Assembly (NCBI GenBank): GCA_051418055.1
Contig: JBPRGH010000062.1
Coordinates: forward strand, 124,001-188,000
DNA: 64,000 nucleotides
From: JBPRGH01 sp051418055
Lineage (GTDB): Bacteria; Bacteroidota; Bacteroidia; Cytophagales; Cyclobacteriaceae
Reading direction: 5' to 3'
The notes under the pieces are model-generated. The model ran no database searches. It was not told the origin of the DNA and was given only the letters and a program-made list of their open reading frames with translations. Every line of letters starts with the position of its first letter. The first letter of the stretch is position 1. Shown here piece by piece: positions 18,399-27,382 of the stretch. Both the position numbers and the translations under genes were made by a program.

Positions 18399-18551
18399 TA
18401 TTTTATGACTGATAATTAAACCTACAATCATTTAAAATAGTTAAAAGCCTAAGATTATAGTTGTTCTAAGGCCAATGAAAGATTTAATCATCATCCTTTA
18501 CAGGATTTTATTAACATTGCCTAAATTTATAACCACAGTAACTTTAACCTT

Positions 18552-19403
18552 ATGAACTTTAAAAAAATAATAACATTTTTTTTCCTTCTTATGCTTGTTT
18601 CAACCGCAGGTTTAGGACAGGTAAAATTTGGAGCAAAGCTAAATCTTGGAACTTCCTGGATCAGCTCTGATAATCTTCAAAACAATTTTGAATTTCAAAA
18701 AAATAATGATGCTGATATTCGTCAATGGGAGGTGGATTATGTTCCCGGCCTTATGATTGGTATTGGCGGTGTTGCTGAATATGAATTAGGTGGCAATCTT
18801 TCCCTTCAGGGTGCATTATCCTACAATTATCAGCGGAGCAGAATTGATATTTTATACATTGAAGATAATCGTACAGTTGGAGGTGACGGAGTAGTTGAAA
18901 CAGTAACTTCTGAAGCAGAAATTTCCTCCTCAAGATTAGCATTGCCTGTTACTGTAAACTATCTCATTGAAAACTATGGAACTGTCCTGTTAGCAGGCCT
19001 GGAAGTAAATGTAATCACTACTCCTGAAATTGAATCAGCAGAAACGGAAAATGTCACTGCCTATAATAATAATACGGCTGTAAACCAGGAACTAGATGCC
19101 GAAGCAATAATAACAGAGCTTGATGAATTTGGAGCTGCACGATTAAATTTCCTAATCGGTGCAGGTAAAACAGTGGATATGGGAGGAAACAAGCTCTCCT
19201 TACAGCTAAAGTATCACCTGCCAGTTACTTCTTCCACAATGTATACTTATAATTCGAGAATATCATTCGATGATAATTCTATGAAAAATAACGAAGTCTT
19301 TGGCTATTTTGGAAAAATTGATGCTGAACAGGATGCACCACAATATCCTCTTAATGATTTTAAAATGCACTTTTTTGACCTGTCCATAATTTATCTTTTT
19401 TAA
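18552..19403 (+). CDS. Outer-membrane beta-barrel protein, copy 2
   Basis: A 283-residue paralogue of the barrel at 16728, with signal peptide, VKFGAKLNLGTSWISSDNL, ELDEFGAARLNFLIGAGKT and the terminal ...SIIYLF. The difference in length lies in two longer loops. It stands alone between two similar terminators, 210 bp after the operon. The downstream sequence holds a remnant of the PepSY gene, which indicates that a barrel-PepSY-terminator unit was duplicated as a block and the second PepSY gene was lost. Confidence 0.85.
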   Translation: MNFKKIITFFFLLMLVSTAGLGQVKFGAKLNLGTSWISSDNLQNNFEFQKNNDADIRQWEVDYVPGLMIGIGGVAEYELGGNLSLQGALSYNYQRSRIDILYIEDNRTVGGDGVVETVTSEAEISSSRLALPVTVNYLIENYGTVLLAGLEVNVITTPEIESAETENVTAYNNNTAVNQELDAEAIITELDEFGAARLNFLIGAGKTVDMGGNKLSLQLKYHLPVTSSTMYTYNSRISFDDNSMKNNEVFGYFGKIDAEQDAPQYPLNDFKMHFFDLSIIYLF

Positions 19404-19416
19404 CGGTTTATTATCC

Positions 19417-19451
19417 GATACCGAAAAAGATTTTGTTAAAATAATTAATGC
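19417..19451 (+). pseudogene. Remnant of a duplicated PepSY gene 3' end
   Basis: GATACCG...AAGATTTT, then GTTAAAATAA and AATGC, match 17990-18026 near the end of the PepSY gene apart from a 3-base deletion, a 2-base insertion and a few substitutions. The position, between the second barrel gene and its terminator, mirrors the position of the intact PepSY gene after the first barrel. Confidence 0.55.
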
Positions 19452-19461
19452 AATAAGTTTT

Positions 19462-19495
19462 AAAACCTGTCTTACTTTTGAGACAGGTTTTTTTA
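19462..19495 (+). terminator. Rho-independent terminator after barrel copy 2
   Basis: AAAACCTGTCT (19462-19472) pairs with AGACAGGTTTT (19481-19491) and is followed by a T run. The stem is nearly that of 18369-18398, in keeping with block duplication. Confidence 0.8.
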
Positions 19496-19519
19496 CACCT
19501 GATAATTTACTAAAGCATA

Positions 19520-20335
19520 TTGAAAAAAATATTTAAAAATCTTTATAAAAGATTAATGTTTAATCTCAGCGCTAAAAACAGTCCGCTATTTTTAGTTTAC
19601 TATAAATACTTATATAAACCAAGACCGGGTTCTGTTTCCAGTTTTATTGACTTCTTTTCCAGGAGAAATAAAAATATTACTGTTGTACAAGTCGGTGCCA
19701 ATGATGGTTTTAATCATGATCCTTTACATAAGTTCATTAAAAGGGACCGGTGGAGAGGTGTTTTATTAGAACCGCAAAAAGAAGTGTTTTCTACATTAAA
19801 AGAATTACATAAACGTTCTACTCATATTCACACCGTAAATGCAGCAATTGACAACCAAAATGGAGTAAAGCCGGTATATAAGGTAAATTTTAGTGATTCA
19901 AGATGGGCTACCGGTTTGACTACCTTTTCAAAAGAAACAATAGAGAAGGCCGTACAATCGGTATATGTGCTTGAAAGTGCCAGAAAAGAAGGTGTTATAG
20001 TGCCGGAAGAGGTTGCCGCTCGTGTAAGAGAGGAATCAATTTCAACAATTAACCCGGAATGGCTGCTAAAAGAGTATAAAGTTAAGCAGTTGACGTGGCT
20101 ACAGATAGATACGGAAGGCTATGACTTTGAAATAATTAAAATGTTTAATATTCCGGAAACAAAACCAAAAGTAATTCTTTTTGAACAGTATCATCTTTCT
20201 CCCCAGGACAAGAAGGAATGCTATCAGCTTTTAAAAAATAATAGGTACATAGTTAAAGAGTATGGCAGAGATGCTTTAGCTGTGAAAGATCCTGAACCGG
20301 AATACATGCCGTTTTTAGAAGACAATAAAAATTAG
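19520..20335 (+). CDS. FkbM-family SAM-dependent methyltransferase
   Basis: A 271-residue cytoplasmic enzyme. VVQVGANDGFNHDPLHKFI is the SAM-binding first motif and VLLEPQKEVFSTLKEL the second; LTWLQIDTEGYDFEIIKMF is the DxxGxE-type motif of the FkbM fold. These enzymes methylate hydroxyl groups on sugars or small molecules. The start is TTG at 19520, giving KKIFKNLYKRLMFNLS; an in-frame ATG at 19556 would shorten it by 12 residues and is also possible. Next gene starts 7 bp downstream. Confidence 0.87.
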   Translation: MKKIFKNLYKRLMFNLSAKNSPLFLVYYKYLYKPRPGSVSSFIDFFSRRNKNITVVQVGANDGFNHDPLHKFIKRDRWRGVLLEPQKEVFSTLKELHKRSTHIHTVNAAIDNQNGVKPVYKVNFSDSRWATGLTTFSKETIEKAVQSVYVLESARKEGVIVPEEVAARVREESISTINPEWLLKEYKVKQLTWLQIDTEGYDFEIIKMFNIPETKPKVILFEQYHLSPQDKKECYQLLKNNRYIVKEYGRDALAVKDPEPEYMPFLEDNKN

Positions 20336-20342
20336 TTATGGT

Positions 20343-21551
20343 TTGAGAAAGAGCGTTATCATTTGCGGAGGCGGGGCAGCAGGTTTTTTTGCTGCAATCA
20401 ATATTGCTGAGAAACATCCTGATTATCGGATCACCATTCTGGAGAAGAGTAATAAGATCTTAAGCAAGGTCAAAATTTCAGGTGGAGGAAGATGTAATGT
20501 AACCAATGAGAGGAATAAACCTTCAGAATTAGTAAAATTTTATCCACGTGGTGAAAAGAAGCTCTATCCTCTATTTAAAAGGTTTTCCACAGATGATATG
20601 AAGCGCTGGTTGTCAGATAGGGGCGTAAAAACAAAAACAGAGGCTGACCTGAGGGTATTTCCCGTTACTAATTCTTCACAAACTGTTATTGATTGCTTCT
20701 TAAGGCTTATTAATAAATATAATATCCAACTAGTGCTGAATGAAGGTCTTGACTCTTTTGAACAAAAGCAGGATAAATGGACAGTTATCACTACAAAAAA
20801 CAAAAAAATCATCGCGGATGTGCTTTTAATAGCTACAGGTTCCGCACCTTCCATCTGGAAAAAACTGCAGGAGATGAGCGTCAAAATAGAACCACCCGTA
20901 CCTTCCCTGTTTACCTTTAACATCAAAGATCCTCGTATCCAGGAGCTTTCCGGAGTAGCATTTGATAAGGTGGAAGTGAAAATAACCGGTACAAAATTAA
21001 AGGAGGAAGGGCCTCTTCTGATCACACATTGGGGCTTAAGCGGGCCAGCAGTATTAAAACTTTCTGCATGGGGTGCAAGAGATCTGGCAGAGTTGAATTA
21101 TCGGTTTGATATTCTGATAAACTTTATTCCTGAAAAAAACTTTGATCAGGGCAGACAGATTATATCTCGTTATATTTCACAACACCCTAAGCGTAAAGTG
21201 GTTAATAACCCCATAATTGATGTCCCTAAAAGATATTGGGAAAGCATCTGTAGGTATATTGAAATTAATGATGAGGCTTTATTTTCAGACCTTGGTAAGA
21301 AATCTATTAATAAACTAACTGAAGAGCTTACACAGGGTAAATTTTCTGTTACCGCCAAAAGTACCTTTAAGGAGGAGTTTGTAACGTGTGGTGGCGTATC
21401 TCTATCTGAAGTGGATTTGGAAACGTTGCAGAGCAATAAATTCCCTAACCTGTATTTTGCGGGAGAAGTGCTGGATATTGATGCAATAACAGGCGGTTTT
21501 AACTTTCAATCCTGCTGGAGCACCGCCTGGATAATTAGTGAATCCGTATAA
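20343..21551 (+). CDS. BaiN/HI0933-family FAD-dependent oxidoreductase
   Basis: A 402-residue flavoprotein. The FAD-binding Rossmann loop is VIICGGGAAGFFAAINIAE at the N-terminus, followed by KILSKVKISGGGRCNVTNE, the signature of the HI0933 group, and by the C-terminal NLYFAGEVLDIDAITGGFN that closes the FAD site. The family includes the bile-acid enzyme BaiN and several of unknown substrate, so the reaction is not predicted. It starts with TTG at 20343, because the nearby ATG (20338) runs into TGA at once. Probably co-transcribed with the FkbM gene. Confidence 0.9.
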   Translation: MRKSVIICGGGAAGFFAAINIAEKHPDYRITILEKSNKILSKVKISGGGRCNVTNERNKPSELVKFYPRGEKKLYPLFKRFSTDDMKRWLSDRGVKTKTEADLRVFPVTNSSQTVIDCFLRLINKYNIQLVLNEGLDSFEQKQDKWTVITTKNKKIIADVLLIATGSAPSIWKKLQEMSVKIEPPVPSLFTFNIKDPRIQELSGVAFDKVEVKITGTKLKEEGPLLITHWGLSGPAVLKLSAWGARDLAELNYRFDILINFIPEKNFDQGRQIISRYISQHPKRKVVNNPIIDVPKRYWESICRYIEINDEALFSDLGKKSINKLTEELTQGKFSVTAKSTFKEEFVTCGGVSLSEVDLETLQSNKFPNLYFAGEVLDIDAITGGFNFQSCWSTAWIISESV

Positions 21552-21591
21552 ATTTACGGATCCACTTACCATATACTTTTAACTACTCTTA

Positions 21592-22275
21592 CTAACCGGA
21601 TTTTTTAACTGACCCTCCGCTGCTACTGTCGGTATTGGAACGTGCAGGATTCCCTTTATAGCGAATACTTCCTCCGCTGCTTGCCCGTGCATGTAGTGAA
21701 TTAGTCACATTGATCTTTGCGCTTCCTGCACTGCTTGCTGATGCATTTACAATTTCTGCTTCAAGGTCATAGGCATTTATTCCTCCGGCACTGCTCACCT
21801 CTGCATTTAATTCATGGGTTTTACCTGATAGTTTAGCATCAGCTGCACTTGAAACATCCACCTGAAGGTTATTGACATCCAAAATAATATCCACTGAAGC
21901 TGCGCTGGAAACTCCGAGCTGGAAATTACCTCCACTTATAGTCCGTTCACTTTTTACTGAAGAAGCCGAACTTGCAGATAAACCTTTTAAATTCCTGTAG
22001 TATACATCGATGCTTACACTAATATTACGATAGTTGTTTCCATCTAAAGAGAGATATAAGATGCCATTTCTAACCTTTGTCTCAATTTCATCAAGATCGA
22101 CATTACTGGATTCAATGATTACCTTCTCTTCATTTGAATGGTGTAGCCTGACTTTAATTGCCTGCCCTACTTTAATTTCTTCAAAGGCATCAATTTTTCT
22201 TTCTTCGCGTTCCTGTGCTACAGAAGAAATTATAGCAGCTATAGTGAATAAAACTATTGATAAAATACTTTTCAT
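21592..22275 (-). CDS. Exported head-GIN domain protein (DUF2807)
   Basis: A 227-residue protein with signal peptide and then the DUF2807 domain: ERKIDAFEEIKVGQAIKVRL, IESSNVDLDEIETKV and a ladder of short repeats centred on SSA/SSAG (LSASSASSV, VSSAASV, VSSAADA, VSSAGGI, ASSAGSA, ASSGGSI). These turns form a beta-solenoid. The Bacteroidota family is common and its role, perhaps in adhesion or envelope stress, is not established. The C-terminal tail is Ser/Gly-rich (NTDSSSGGSVKKSG). Confidence 0.9.
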   Translation of the reverse strand: MKSILSIVLFTIAAIISSVAQEREERKIDAFEEIKVGQAIKVRLHHSNEEKVIIESSNVDLDEIETKVRNGILYLSLDGNNYRNISVSIDVYYRNLKGLSASSASSVKSERTISGGNFQLGVSSAASVDIILDVNNLQVDVSSAADAKLSGKTHELNAEVSSAGGINAYDLEAEIVNASASSAGSAKINVTNSLHARASSGGSIRYKGNPARSNTDSSSGGSVKKSG

Positions 22276-22441
22276 GATTAATAATACTGTTTTTCATCAA
22301 AGACAGCAAAATAAAATGGAAGTTGCATCCTGCCGAAGATATTTTTGATTTAACGCTTAATCCATCAATTTTATAATTAAATATTATTTTTCTTTATTTT
22401 TTTCTTTAAATTGGTCGCTGAGCAAAAAAACCTGCTAAAAA

Positions 22442-22837
22442 ATGGTTAAAGATCAATTACAAATTTTAATACAATTAGCTGCCAGCGATAATAGAGTGGC
22501 AGAAAAAGAAGCTCGTCTGATTCATATGATAGGGCAGGCCAATGGCGTGCCTAAAGAAGAAATAGACGAATTGCTTAAAAACCCAAAGGGTGTTGTAAAT
22601 CTTCAAAATTTAACTCCTGATCAAAAGTTTGAGCATTTATATCATATTGTTCAGCTAATGAAGGTGGATGGACAGATATTTAAAAGTGAGATTGTTTTTT
22701 GTGAAAACATTGCAGAACATCTTGGGTATAAAAGAGGGGTTATTGCAGAATTATCCACTGGAATTTTTTCAGATCCTTCAATCACTTCAGATCGTGAAAG
22801 GCTGAAGAAAAAGGCTCAAAAATATTTGAAAGAATAA
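22442..22837 (+). CDS. TerB-like (tellurite-resistance-type) helical protein
   Basis: A 131-residue all-helical soluble protein with the TerB pattern: AASDNRVAEKEARLIHMIGQA at the start and VQLMKVDGQIFKSEIVFCENIAEHLG in the second half, giving two D-x-(R/Q)-(V/I)-x-x-(K/S)-E metal-type turns. TerB domains bind divalent cations near the membrane; the broader family occurs far outside tellurite resistance, and nothing nearby supports that role. It faces the D-TA-like gene, sharing a bidirectional terminator. Confidence 0.8.
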   Translation: MVKDQLQILIQLAASDNRVAEKEARLIHMIGQANGVPKEEIDELLKNPKGVVNLQNLTPDQKFEHLYHIVQLMKVDGQIFKSEIVFCENIAEHLGYKRGVIAELSTGIFSDPSITSDRERLKKKAQKYLKE

Positions 22838-22871
22838 AAAAATGCTCCGGTAATCTATCGGAGCATTTTTT
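22837..22871. terminator. Bidirectional Rho-independent terminator
   Basis: AAAAAATGCTCCG (22837-22849) pairs perfectly with CGGAGCATTTTTT (22859-22871) across a 9-base loop. The A run on one arm and T run on the other serve the plus-strand TerB-like gene and the minus-strand gene ending at 22870. Confidence 0.9.
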
Positions 22872-23952
22872 ATAAATGGTCTACTGGGTTTCCAGAAAAA
22901 TCCTGATAACCACCCATACATTCAGCTGTAAGGCAGGAGTGTATAGGCAGCACACCTACAATATCCCCAATTTTGATATCATTGATTAAAGCTTTATTCT
23001 CAATTTTAATAAGCCCATGCTCCTGGCTTAGTGCTACTACCTGATTTTCAGGATATGCATCTCCTATCCCATTTTCTTTCAAAGAAGTCATAACACCAAA
23101 TGAATTTCCCTTCTCCGTATTTATATGGTCTTTAGAAAAGTGAACTGCCCCTCCATGAACAATTATTTCATCCCTATCCGCTCTTTTTGATACAACCGGG
23201 CACGCCAAGGCAACAGCTATATTTTCATATTCGCAAGCTCCTATCTGCTGCTGCATCACGTCATAAAAAACAAAGTTGCCCGGAGTTATGGCTGTTACGC
23301 CAGGAAAACCAGTCGCTACAGAGCATCCCGGAGTATCACCTATGTGCAGGTCTAATCCCTGAAGCTCCCTTCGCTTTATCAGCTCGTTAATTTTCCCTAA
23401 CGAGGAAGAAAAAACCCTTTTAATTTCATTTTCTCCACGACACCCATAGGTATGGCCGAAATGACTGTAAAATCCCTTCCAGGCTAATTTATCAGCCGCA
23501 CGTAAATAATTAATTACACTCTTTACAGCTTTATCATCAAATACGGAGATACCTGTCCGCTTGCTACCTGCATCAAGTTCAACCAAAACATTTATCTCAT
23601 TAGTTAATCCCTCAGATAAAGCTTTAGCGGTATCAGTATTATCAACTAAAAGTGTAAGATCAATTTTTTGTGCAAGCTTATCAAGCTGGGCTATTGCTTT
23701 GATATTTGCCGGAAAAGCAATAGTAATATCCTGCCAGCCAGCATCAGCAAAATATTCTGCCATTTTTATACTACTTACCGTGATACCCTCTACTCCGGCA
23801 TCTCTAAACCATTCTCCTACCTCAAGGGATTGGTGTGTTTTAAAATGAGGTTTAAAGGCCAGATTATTAGCTCTGGCCTTTGCTGACATATTTTTTATGT
23901 TTTCAATGCAGCGCTTTTTATCAAGTAAAAGCGTTGGGTGAATAATATCCAT
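22870..23952 (-). CDS. PLP-dependent D-threonine-aldolase/D-serine-dehydratase-like enzyme
   Basis: A 360-residue alanine-racemase-fold enzyme. FKPHFKTHQS contains the PLP-binding lysine (K38). The C-terminal IHSCLTAECMGGYQ supplies the His-x-Cys zinc or metal site of the eukaryotic-type D-serine dehydratase and D-threonine aldolase family. It acts on beta-hydroxy D-amino acids in the cytoplasm. The start is ATG at 23952; its A is the last base of the TGA of the amidohydrolase, so the two are translationally coupled. A TTG just upstream would add one residue. Confidence 0.88.
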   Translation of the reverse strand: MDIIHPTLLLDKKRCIENIKNMSAKARANNLAFKPHFKTHQSLEVGEWFRDAGVEGITVSSIKMAEYFADAGWQDITIAFPANIKAIAQLDKLAQKIDLTLLVDNTDTAKALSEGLTNEINVLVELDAGSKRTGISVFDDKAVKSVINYLRAADKLAWKGFYSHFGHTYGCRGENEIKRVFSSSLGKINELIKRRELQGLDLHIGDTPGCSVATGFPGVTAITPGNFVFYDVMQQQIGACEYENIAVALACPVVSKRADRDEIIVHGGAVHFSKDHINTEKGNSFGVMTSLKENGIGDAYPENQVVALSQEHGLIKIENKALINDIKIGDIVGVLPIHSCLTAECMGGYQDFSGNPVDHL

Positions 23953-25685
23953 CAATCTTCTTTTTCAAATAATACTTTACCTCCTACCACTGTCATAGCT
24001 ACTTCAGTATCTAATATCTCCTCTTCTGGGACAGCCATAATATCTTTTGTGAAAACGGTAAAATCTGCCAGTTTACCTACTTCAATTGATCCTTTATTCT
24101 CCTCCTGGAAAGCTCCATATGCAGCATCCAGCGTATAAGATCTCAATGCCTGTTCGCGTGTCATCTTCTGAGCCGGCTCGTAACCACCTTCAGGAGTACC
24201 TTTTAGAGTTTGACGTGTCACTGAAGCAAAAAAGCTTGGGATCGGATTAAGTGGCTCTACCGGCGCATCAGTTCCATTTACAATTCTGGCTCCTGATTCC
24301 AGCAATGACTGCCACACATAAGCACCTTCCACTATTCTTTTTTCTCCCAGCCTGTCGATAGCCCACGGTCTGTCCGACGACATATGTATCGCCTGCATGG
24401 CAGGGATTACTCCCAATTCTGCAAAGCGAGGTATATCTTCAGGATGCAGATGCTGTGCGTGCTCAATACGGTAACGATGATCATTTGCCAGGTCAGCGTG
24501 TTCTTTAAAAGCTATTTCATACCGATCCAGGATCTCCTTATTAGCTCTGTCACCTATAGCATGTGAGCATACCTGAAAACCATATTTTAATCCGTTTTTA
24601 GCCGTCTCTTCCACAAATGACATAGGCAGCGTCTCATGGCCATAATGGCCTGGACGATCACTGTATGGCTCCAGCAGCCATGCTCCTCTTGAACCTAAAG
24701 CGCCATCACAATTCAGCTTTATAGATCGGATATCAAACCAATGGGTCCCTGAATCTATCATAGGGCCTTTTTGATACCACTCATTCAGTAATTCCTCATC
24801 AAAGCCGGTAAGCATCACATACATACGCACGTCAAGCTGTCCTTCATCTTTTAGCTCCTGTAACAGCTCAATGGTCTGGCGAGGGGCACCAGCTTCATGG
24901 AATCCTGTAATACCATTTCTTAAACATGCCTTCTGCGCCATAATCAATGCCTGCTTATCCTTGGCACGATCACTCTCTGGAATATGCTTGGAGATCAGTC
25001 CCATAGCACGCTCATTAAATATACCGGTTGGATTGCCCAGATCATCAATAATAATCTCACCTCCTTCGCCTTCTGTCAGCTGATTGCTCAGGCTTTCAAT
25101 TGAAAGCTGATTTACACCAGCTATTTCCATCGCCCTTGCATTTGCAAAACCAGCATGACCACTGGCATGGCGCAGGAAGACAGGGTTTTCAGGGCTTATT
25201 TCACTTAACCTCTCGTGGGTTTGAAAACCTTTGATCAATACATCCGGTTGTGGGTCCCACTTACTCTGATGCCAGCCTCTGCCGACAATCCACTGGCCCG
25301 GCTCTGCTTCCGCAACTGCCTCTTCAACCATCTTGATCAGCATATCATAATTCTCAACCTCCAGAAGGTCAAGGTCAAGCTCATTGTATCCGATGCCCAT
25401 TATATGCGCATGCCCTTCTATAAACCCAGGGGTAAGTGTTTTTCCCTGAAGGTCTACAACGACAGTTTGCTCGTCAGATTCAACCTCATTTTCATCATCA
25501 CCAACATAGATGATGCGATCGTCCAATACAGCGACAACAGAAGCTGTTGGCTGCTTATCATCCATAGTATAAATTTTCCCGTTCTTAAAAACCACAGAAG
25601 CAACAGGTTTATCACCTTCTGTGGGCATCGAACATGAGGAAATCAAAAGAATTAAAGCGAAAATGCTTAGCTTTAAGTAGTTCAT
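23952..25685 (-). CDS. Lipoprotein amidohydrolase (YtcJ-like, amidohydrolase 3 family)
   Basis: A 577-residue metal-dependent hydrolase with lipobox ISSC (Cys18). TPGFIEGHAHIMG (H92, H94) is the first metal-binding strand; SHAIGDRANKEILDRYE and YRIEHAQHLHPEDIPRF carry later metal ligands; VNGTDAPVEPLNPIPSFFAS holds the catalytic Asp. A composite C-terminal beta domain closes the fold (GSIEVGKLADFTVFTKDIM). The family cleaves N-acyl or cyclic amides. Being membrane-anchored and coupled to a D-amino acid lyase, it may free an amino acid or a hydroxy-acid for it; that is inference only. Confidence 0.9.
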   Translation of the reverse strand: MNYLKLSIFALILLISSCSMPTEGDKPVASVVFKNGKIYTMDDKQPTASVVAVLDDRIIYVGDDENEVESDEQTVVVDLQGKTLTPGFIEGHAHIMGIGYNELDLDLLEVENYDMLIKMVEEAVAEAEPGQWIVGRGWHQSKWDPQPDVLIKGFQTHERLSEISPENPVFLRHASGHAGFANARAMEIAGVNQLSIESLSNQLTEGEGGEIIIDDLGNPTGIFNERAMGLISKHIPESDRAKDKQALIMAQKACLRNGITGFHEAGAPRQTIELLQELKDEGQLDVRMYVMLTGFDEELLNEWYQKGPMIDSGTHWFDIRSIKLNCDGALGSRGAWLLEPYSDRPGHYGHETLPMSFVEETAKNGLKYGFQVCSHAIGDRANKEILDRYEIAFKEHADLANDHRYRIEHAQHLHPEDIPRFAELGVIPAMQAIHMSSDRPWAIDRLGEKRIVEGAYVWQSLLESGARIVNGTDAPVEPLNPIPSFFASVTRQTLKGTPEGGYEPAQKMTREQALRSYTLDAAYGAFQEENKGSIEVGKLADFTVFTKDIMAVPEEEILDTEVAMTVVGGKVLFEKED

Positions 25686-25740
25686 AACTTTTTATCCGGT
25701 AATTTGTAATATCAAAAATGTGAAGATATAAATAATAACC

Positions 25741-26487
25741 ATGATATCTGTAAAAAAATTTACGACCGGTCTCATCATTATTCTTTTGGCCGCAGCTTCA
25801 ATACCTTCTAAAGCACAAAATGTCGGTTTAGCCTTTTCCTTCTTTTTTCCTAAAGACGGGGAGTTCTCGACACCTATTAGTCCTTTTTCCTTCAGGGGTG
25901 TAGGGGTAAGCCTTAATGAATTTGTAGGTGTAGAAACAGGGTTTTCATTGTATCGTATGACGGGAATGGCAGTTAAAGATCTTCCGTTTGAAACGAATAA
26001 ATCCATCGTTGGTCCGAATTTTACCCTGCTTGTTCCCCTGGAGCTTGTTTTAACTGCTGCCCTGCCTCAGGTAGAAATGAGTATTAAAGGAGGAGGCTTT
26101 GGTTTTTATGCCTTTGATAATAAGATCAACAATGGGAATATGGATGCGGCACTTGTGGGTTGGGATGAGCTGAATGCCTCTGTTGTTGATTCTAATTTTG
26201 ATGGTAAAAGTGCTGTCGGGTTCGGATATCATTTTGGAGGAGAGATCCTTTTAAATGTTTTTCAGGGATTCGGTTTATCACTTGAAGCTAATTATTTTGT
26301 TGGTGGGGCTGACTTTCCATTAACAGGAACAATGGATTACTACAACCAAACTACAAATACTTTAGTCGAAGATGAACCAGCAAGTTTTGATAATTCACAA
26401 ATTGATATGACCGGACTGGAGATCTCAATAGGGATTATCATGCAAACCGGTGGCGGCCAGCAGCGCCAAAGAAAAAGGCGCAGGTGA
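25741..26487 (+). CDS. Outer-membrane beta-barrel-type protein
   Basis: A 248-residue exported protein with signal peptide ending at SKAQ and amphipathic strands (PLELVLTAALPQVEMSIKG, GVGVSLNEFVGVETGFSLY). A basic C-terminal tail, GGGQQRQRKRRR, is unusual for a barrel, whose last strand normally ends at the C-terminus. It is not assigned to a family. It is the only plus-strand gene here, 55 bp from the divergent amidohydrolase operon. Confidence 0.7.
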   Translation: MISVKKFTTGLIIILLAAASIPSKAQNVGLAFSFFFPKDGEFSTPISPFSFRGVGVSLNEFVGVETGFSLYRMTGMAVKDLPFETNKSIVGPNFTLLVPLELVLTAALPQVEMSIKGGGFGFYAFDNKINNGNMDAALVGWDELNASVVDSNFDGKSAVGFGYHFGGEILLNVFQGFGLSLEANYFVGGADFPLTGTMDYYNQTTNTLVEDEPASFDNSQIDMTGLEISIGIIMQTGGGQQRQRKRRR

Positions 26488-26498
26488 TTATTTTTGAT

Positions 26499-26564
26499 GC
26501 CACAAAAACTAAAGGGTACGAAGAACAAAAAAGAAACTTCTTTATGTCTTTGTGAATTTGTGGC
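26499..26564. repeat. Imperfect cruciform of the GCCACAAA type
   Basis: GCCACAAA (26499-26506) pairs with TTTGTGGC (26557-26564). Inside are further complementary pieces such as ACGAAGAAC/CTTCTTT. It lies between the convergent genes ending at 26487 and 26577, and resembles the CCACAAAGAC/CTTTGTGGC intergenic repeats known from many bacteria. Confidence 0.55.
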
Positions 26565-26576
26565 TCCATTTATTGA

Positions 26577-27377
26577 TTATAAATCACTTGCCTTAAGCTT
26601 CGCATAAGTAGTGTAAATAAAAAGAAGAAGATAACCAATCACCACCAGTACCATTGTCATACTTACATAATCCTGTATCTCCCTAAAAGCATAGCGGGCA
26701 AAAGGCATTGGTATCAGGTTTTCCATTGCGTGCATTGGCAGGTACTGTGAAATAAATTCTATATTATCAGGCAAATTAAACCCTATGATATATTCAATAG
26801 GAGTTATTAAAAGCAAAACAGCAATTGCTAAACCTGTTCGCTGGATGATAGTGGTAATCAGTAAAGCCAGGGCCAGATAAGTAAAAAGATCGATAAAATA
26901 GGCGCCTATAAATTGCAAACCATAAATAATCTCTGAAAAGGCTGCTTCAGTAGAATGTACAAGTCCAAAAGCTGTTAGGGTGATAAATACTAAAATGGCA
27001 GCAGAAAGGCTCAAAATAAAGAATACAGCAAGTTTAGAAGCTAAATAATCTTTTCTTGATAAACCGTCTATCACATTTTGCCTGATGGTACGGTATGTAT
27101 ATTCATTTGAAACAGAAATAATCACCAGGATACCAAGAAATATCCTTATAAAACCATATATAAAGGTCATATTTTGCCATATGTCCGGAAAATGTAGCAA
27201 TGGGATCTTTGTTGGGTCAAAACCCTCAATATCTCCACCTTCTACTTTTATCCAGCTTAAAATTTCAGCGATAGAAAAAGGGAGGGCTATAATTAATAAA
27301 GCATAAATACCACAAATGATCCAGAATGTTTTGGAATACCGCAGCTTATAAAATTCTATTTTAAATAATTTCAGCAT
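26577..27377 (-). CDS. ABC-2 type transporter permease
   Basis: A 266-residue integral membrane protein with six predicted helices, including FWIICGIYALLIIALPFSIAE, FIRIFLGILVIISVSNEYTYR and MVLVVIGYLLLFIYTTYAKL. The NEYTYRTIRQNVIDGLSRK coupling segment is typical of ABC-2 permeases. It is the last gene of the sigma/DUF4252 operon, 5 bp after the ATPase gene, with which it forms a transporter. Substrate unknown. Confidence 0.9.
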   Translation of the reverse strand: MLKLFKIEFYKLRYSKTFWIICGIYALLIIALPFSIAEILSWIKVEGGDIEGFDPTKIPLLHFPDIWQNMTFIYGFIRIFLGILVIISVSNEYTYRTIRQNVIDGLSRKDYLASKLAVFFILSLSAAILVFITLTAFGLVHSTEAAFSEIIYGLQFIGAYFIDLFTYLALALLITTIIQRTGLAIAVLLLITPIEYIIGFNLPDNIEFISQYLPMHAMENLIPMPFARYAFREIQDYVSMTMVLVVIGYLLLFIYTTYAKLKASDL

Positions 27378-27382
27378 GAGAT

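Noticed and set aside
22442..22837. Tellurite resistance locus
   Set aside because: Only a TerB-like domain is present; no terC, terD or terZ-type genes nearby.
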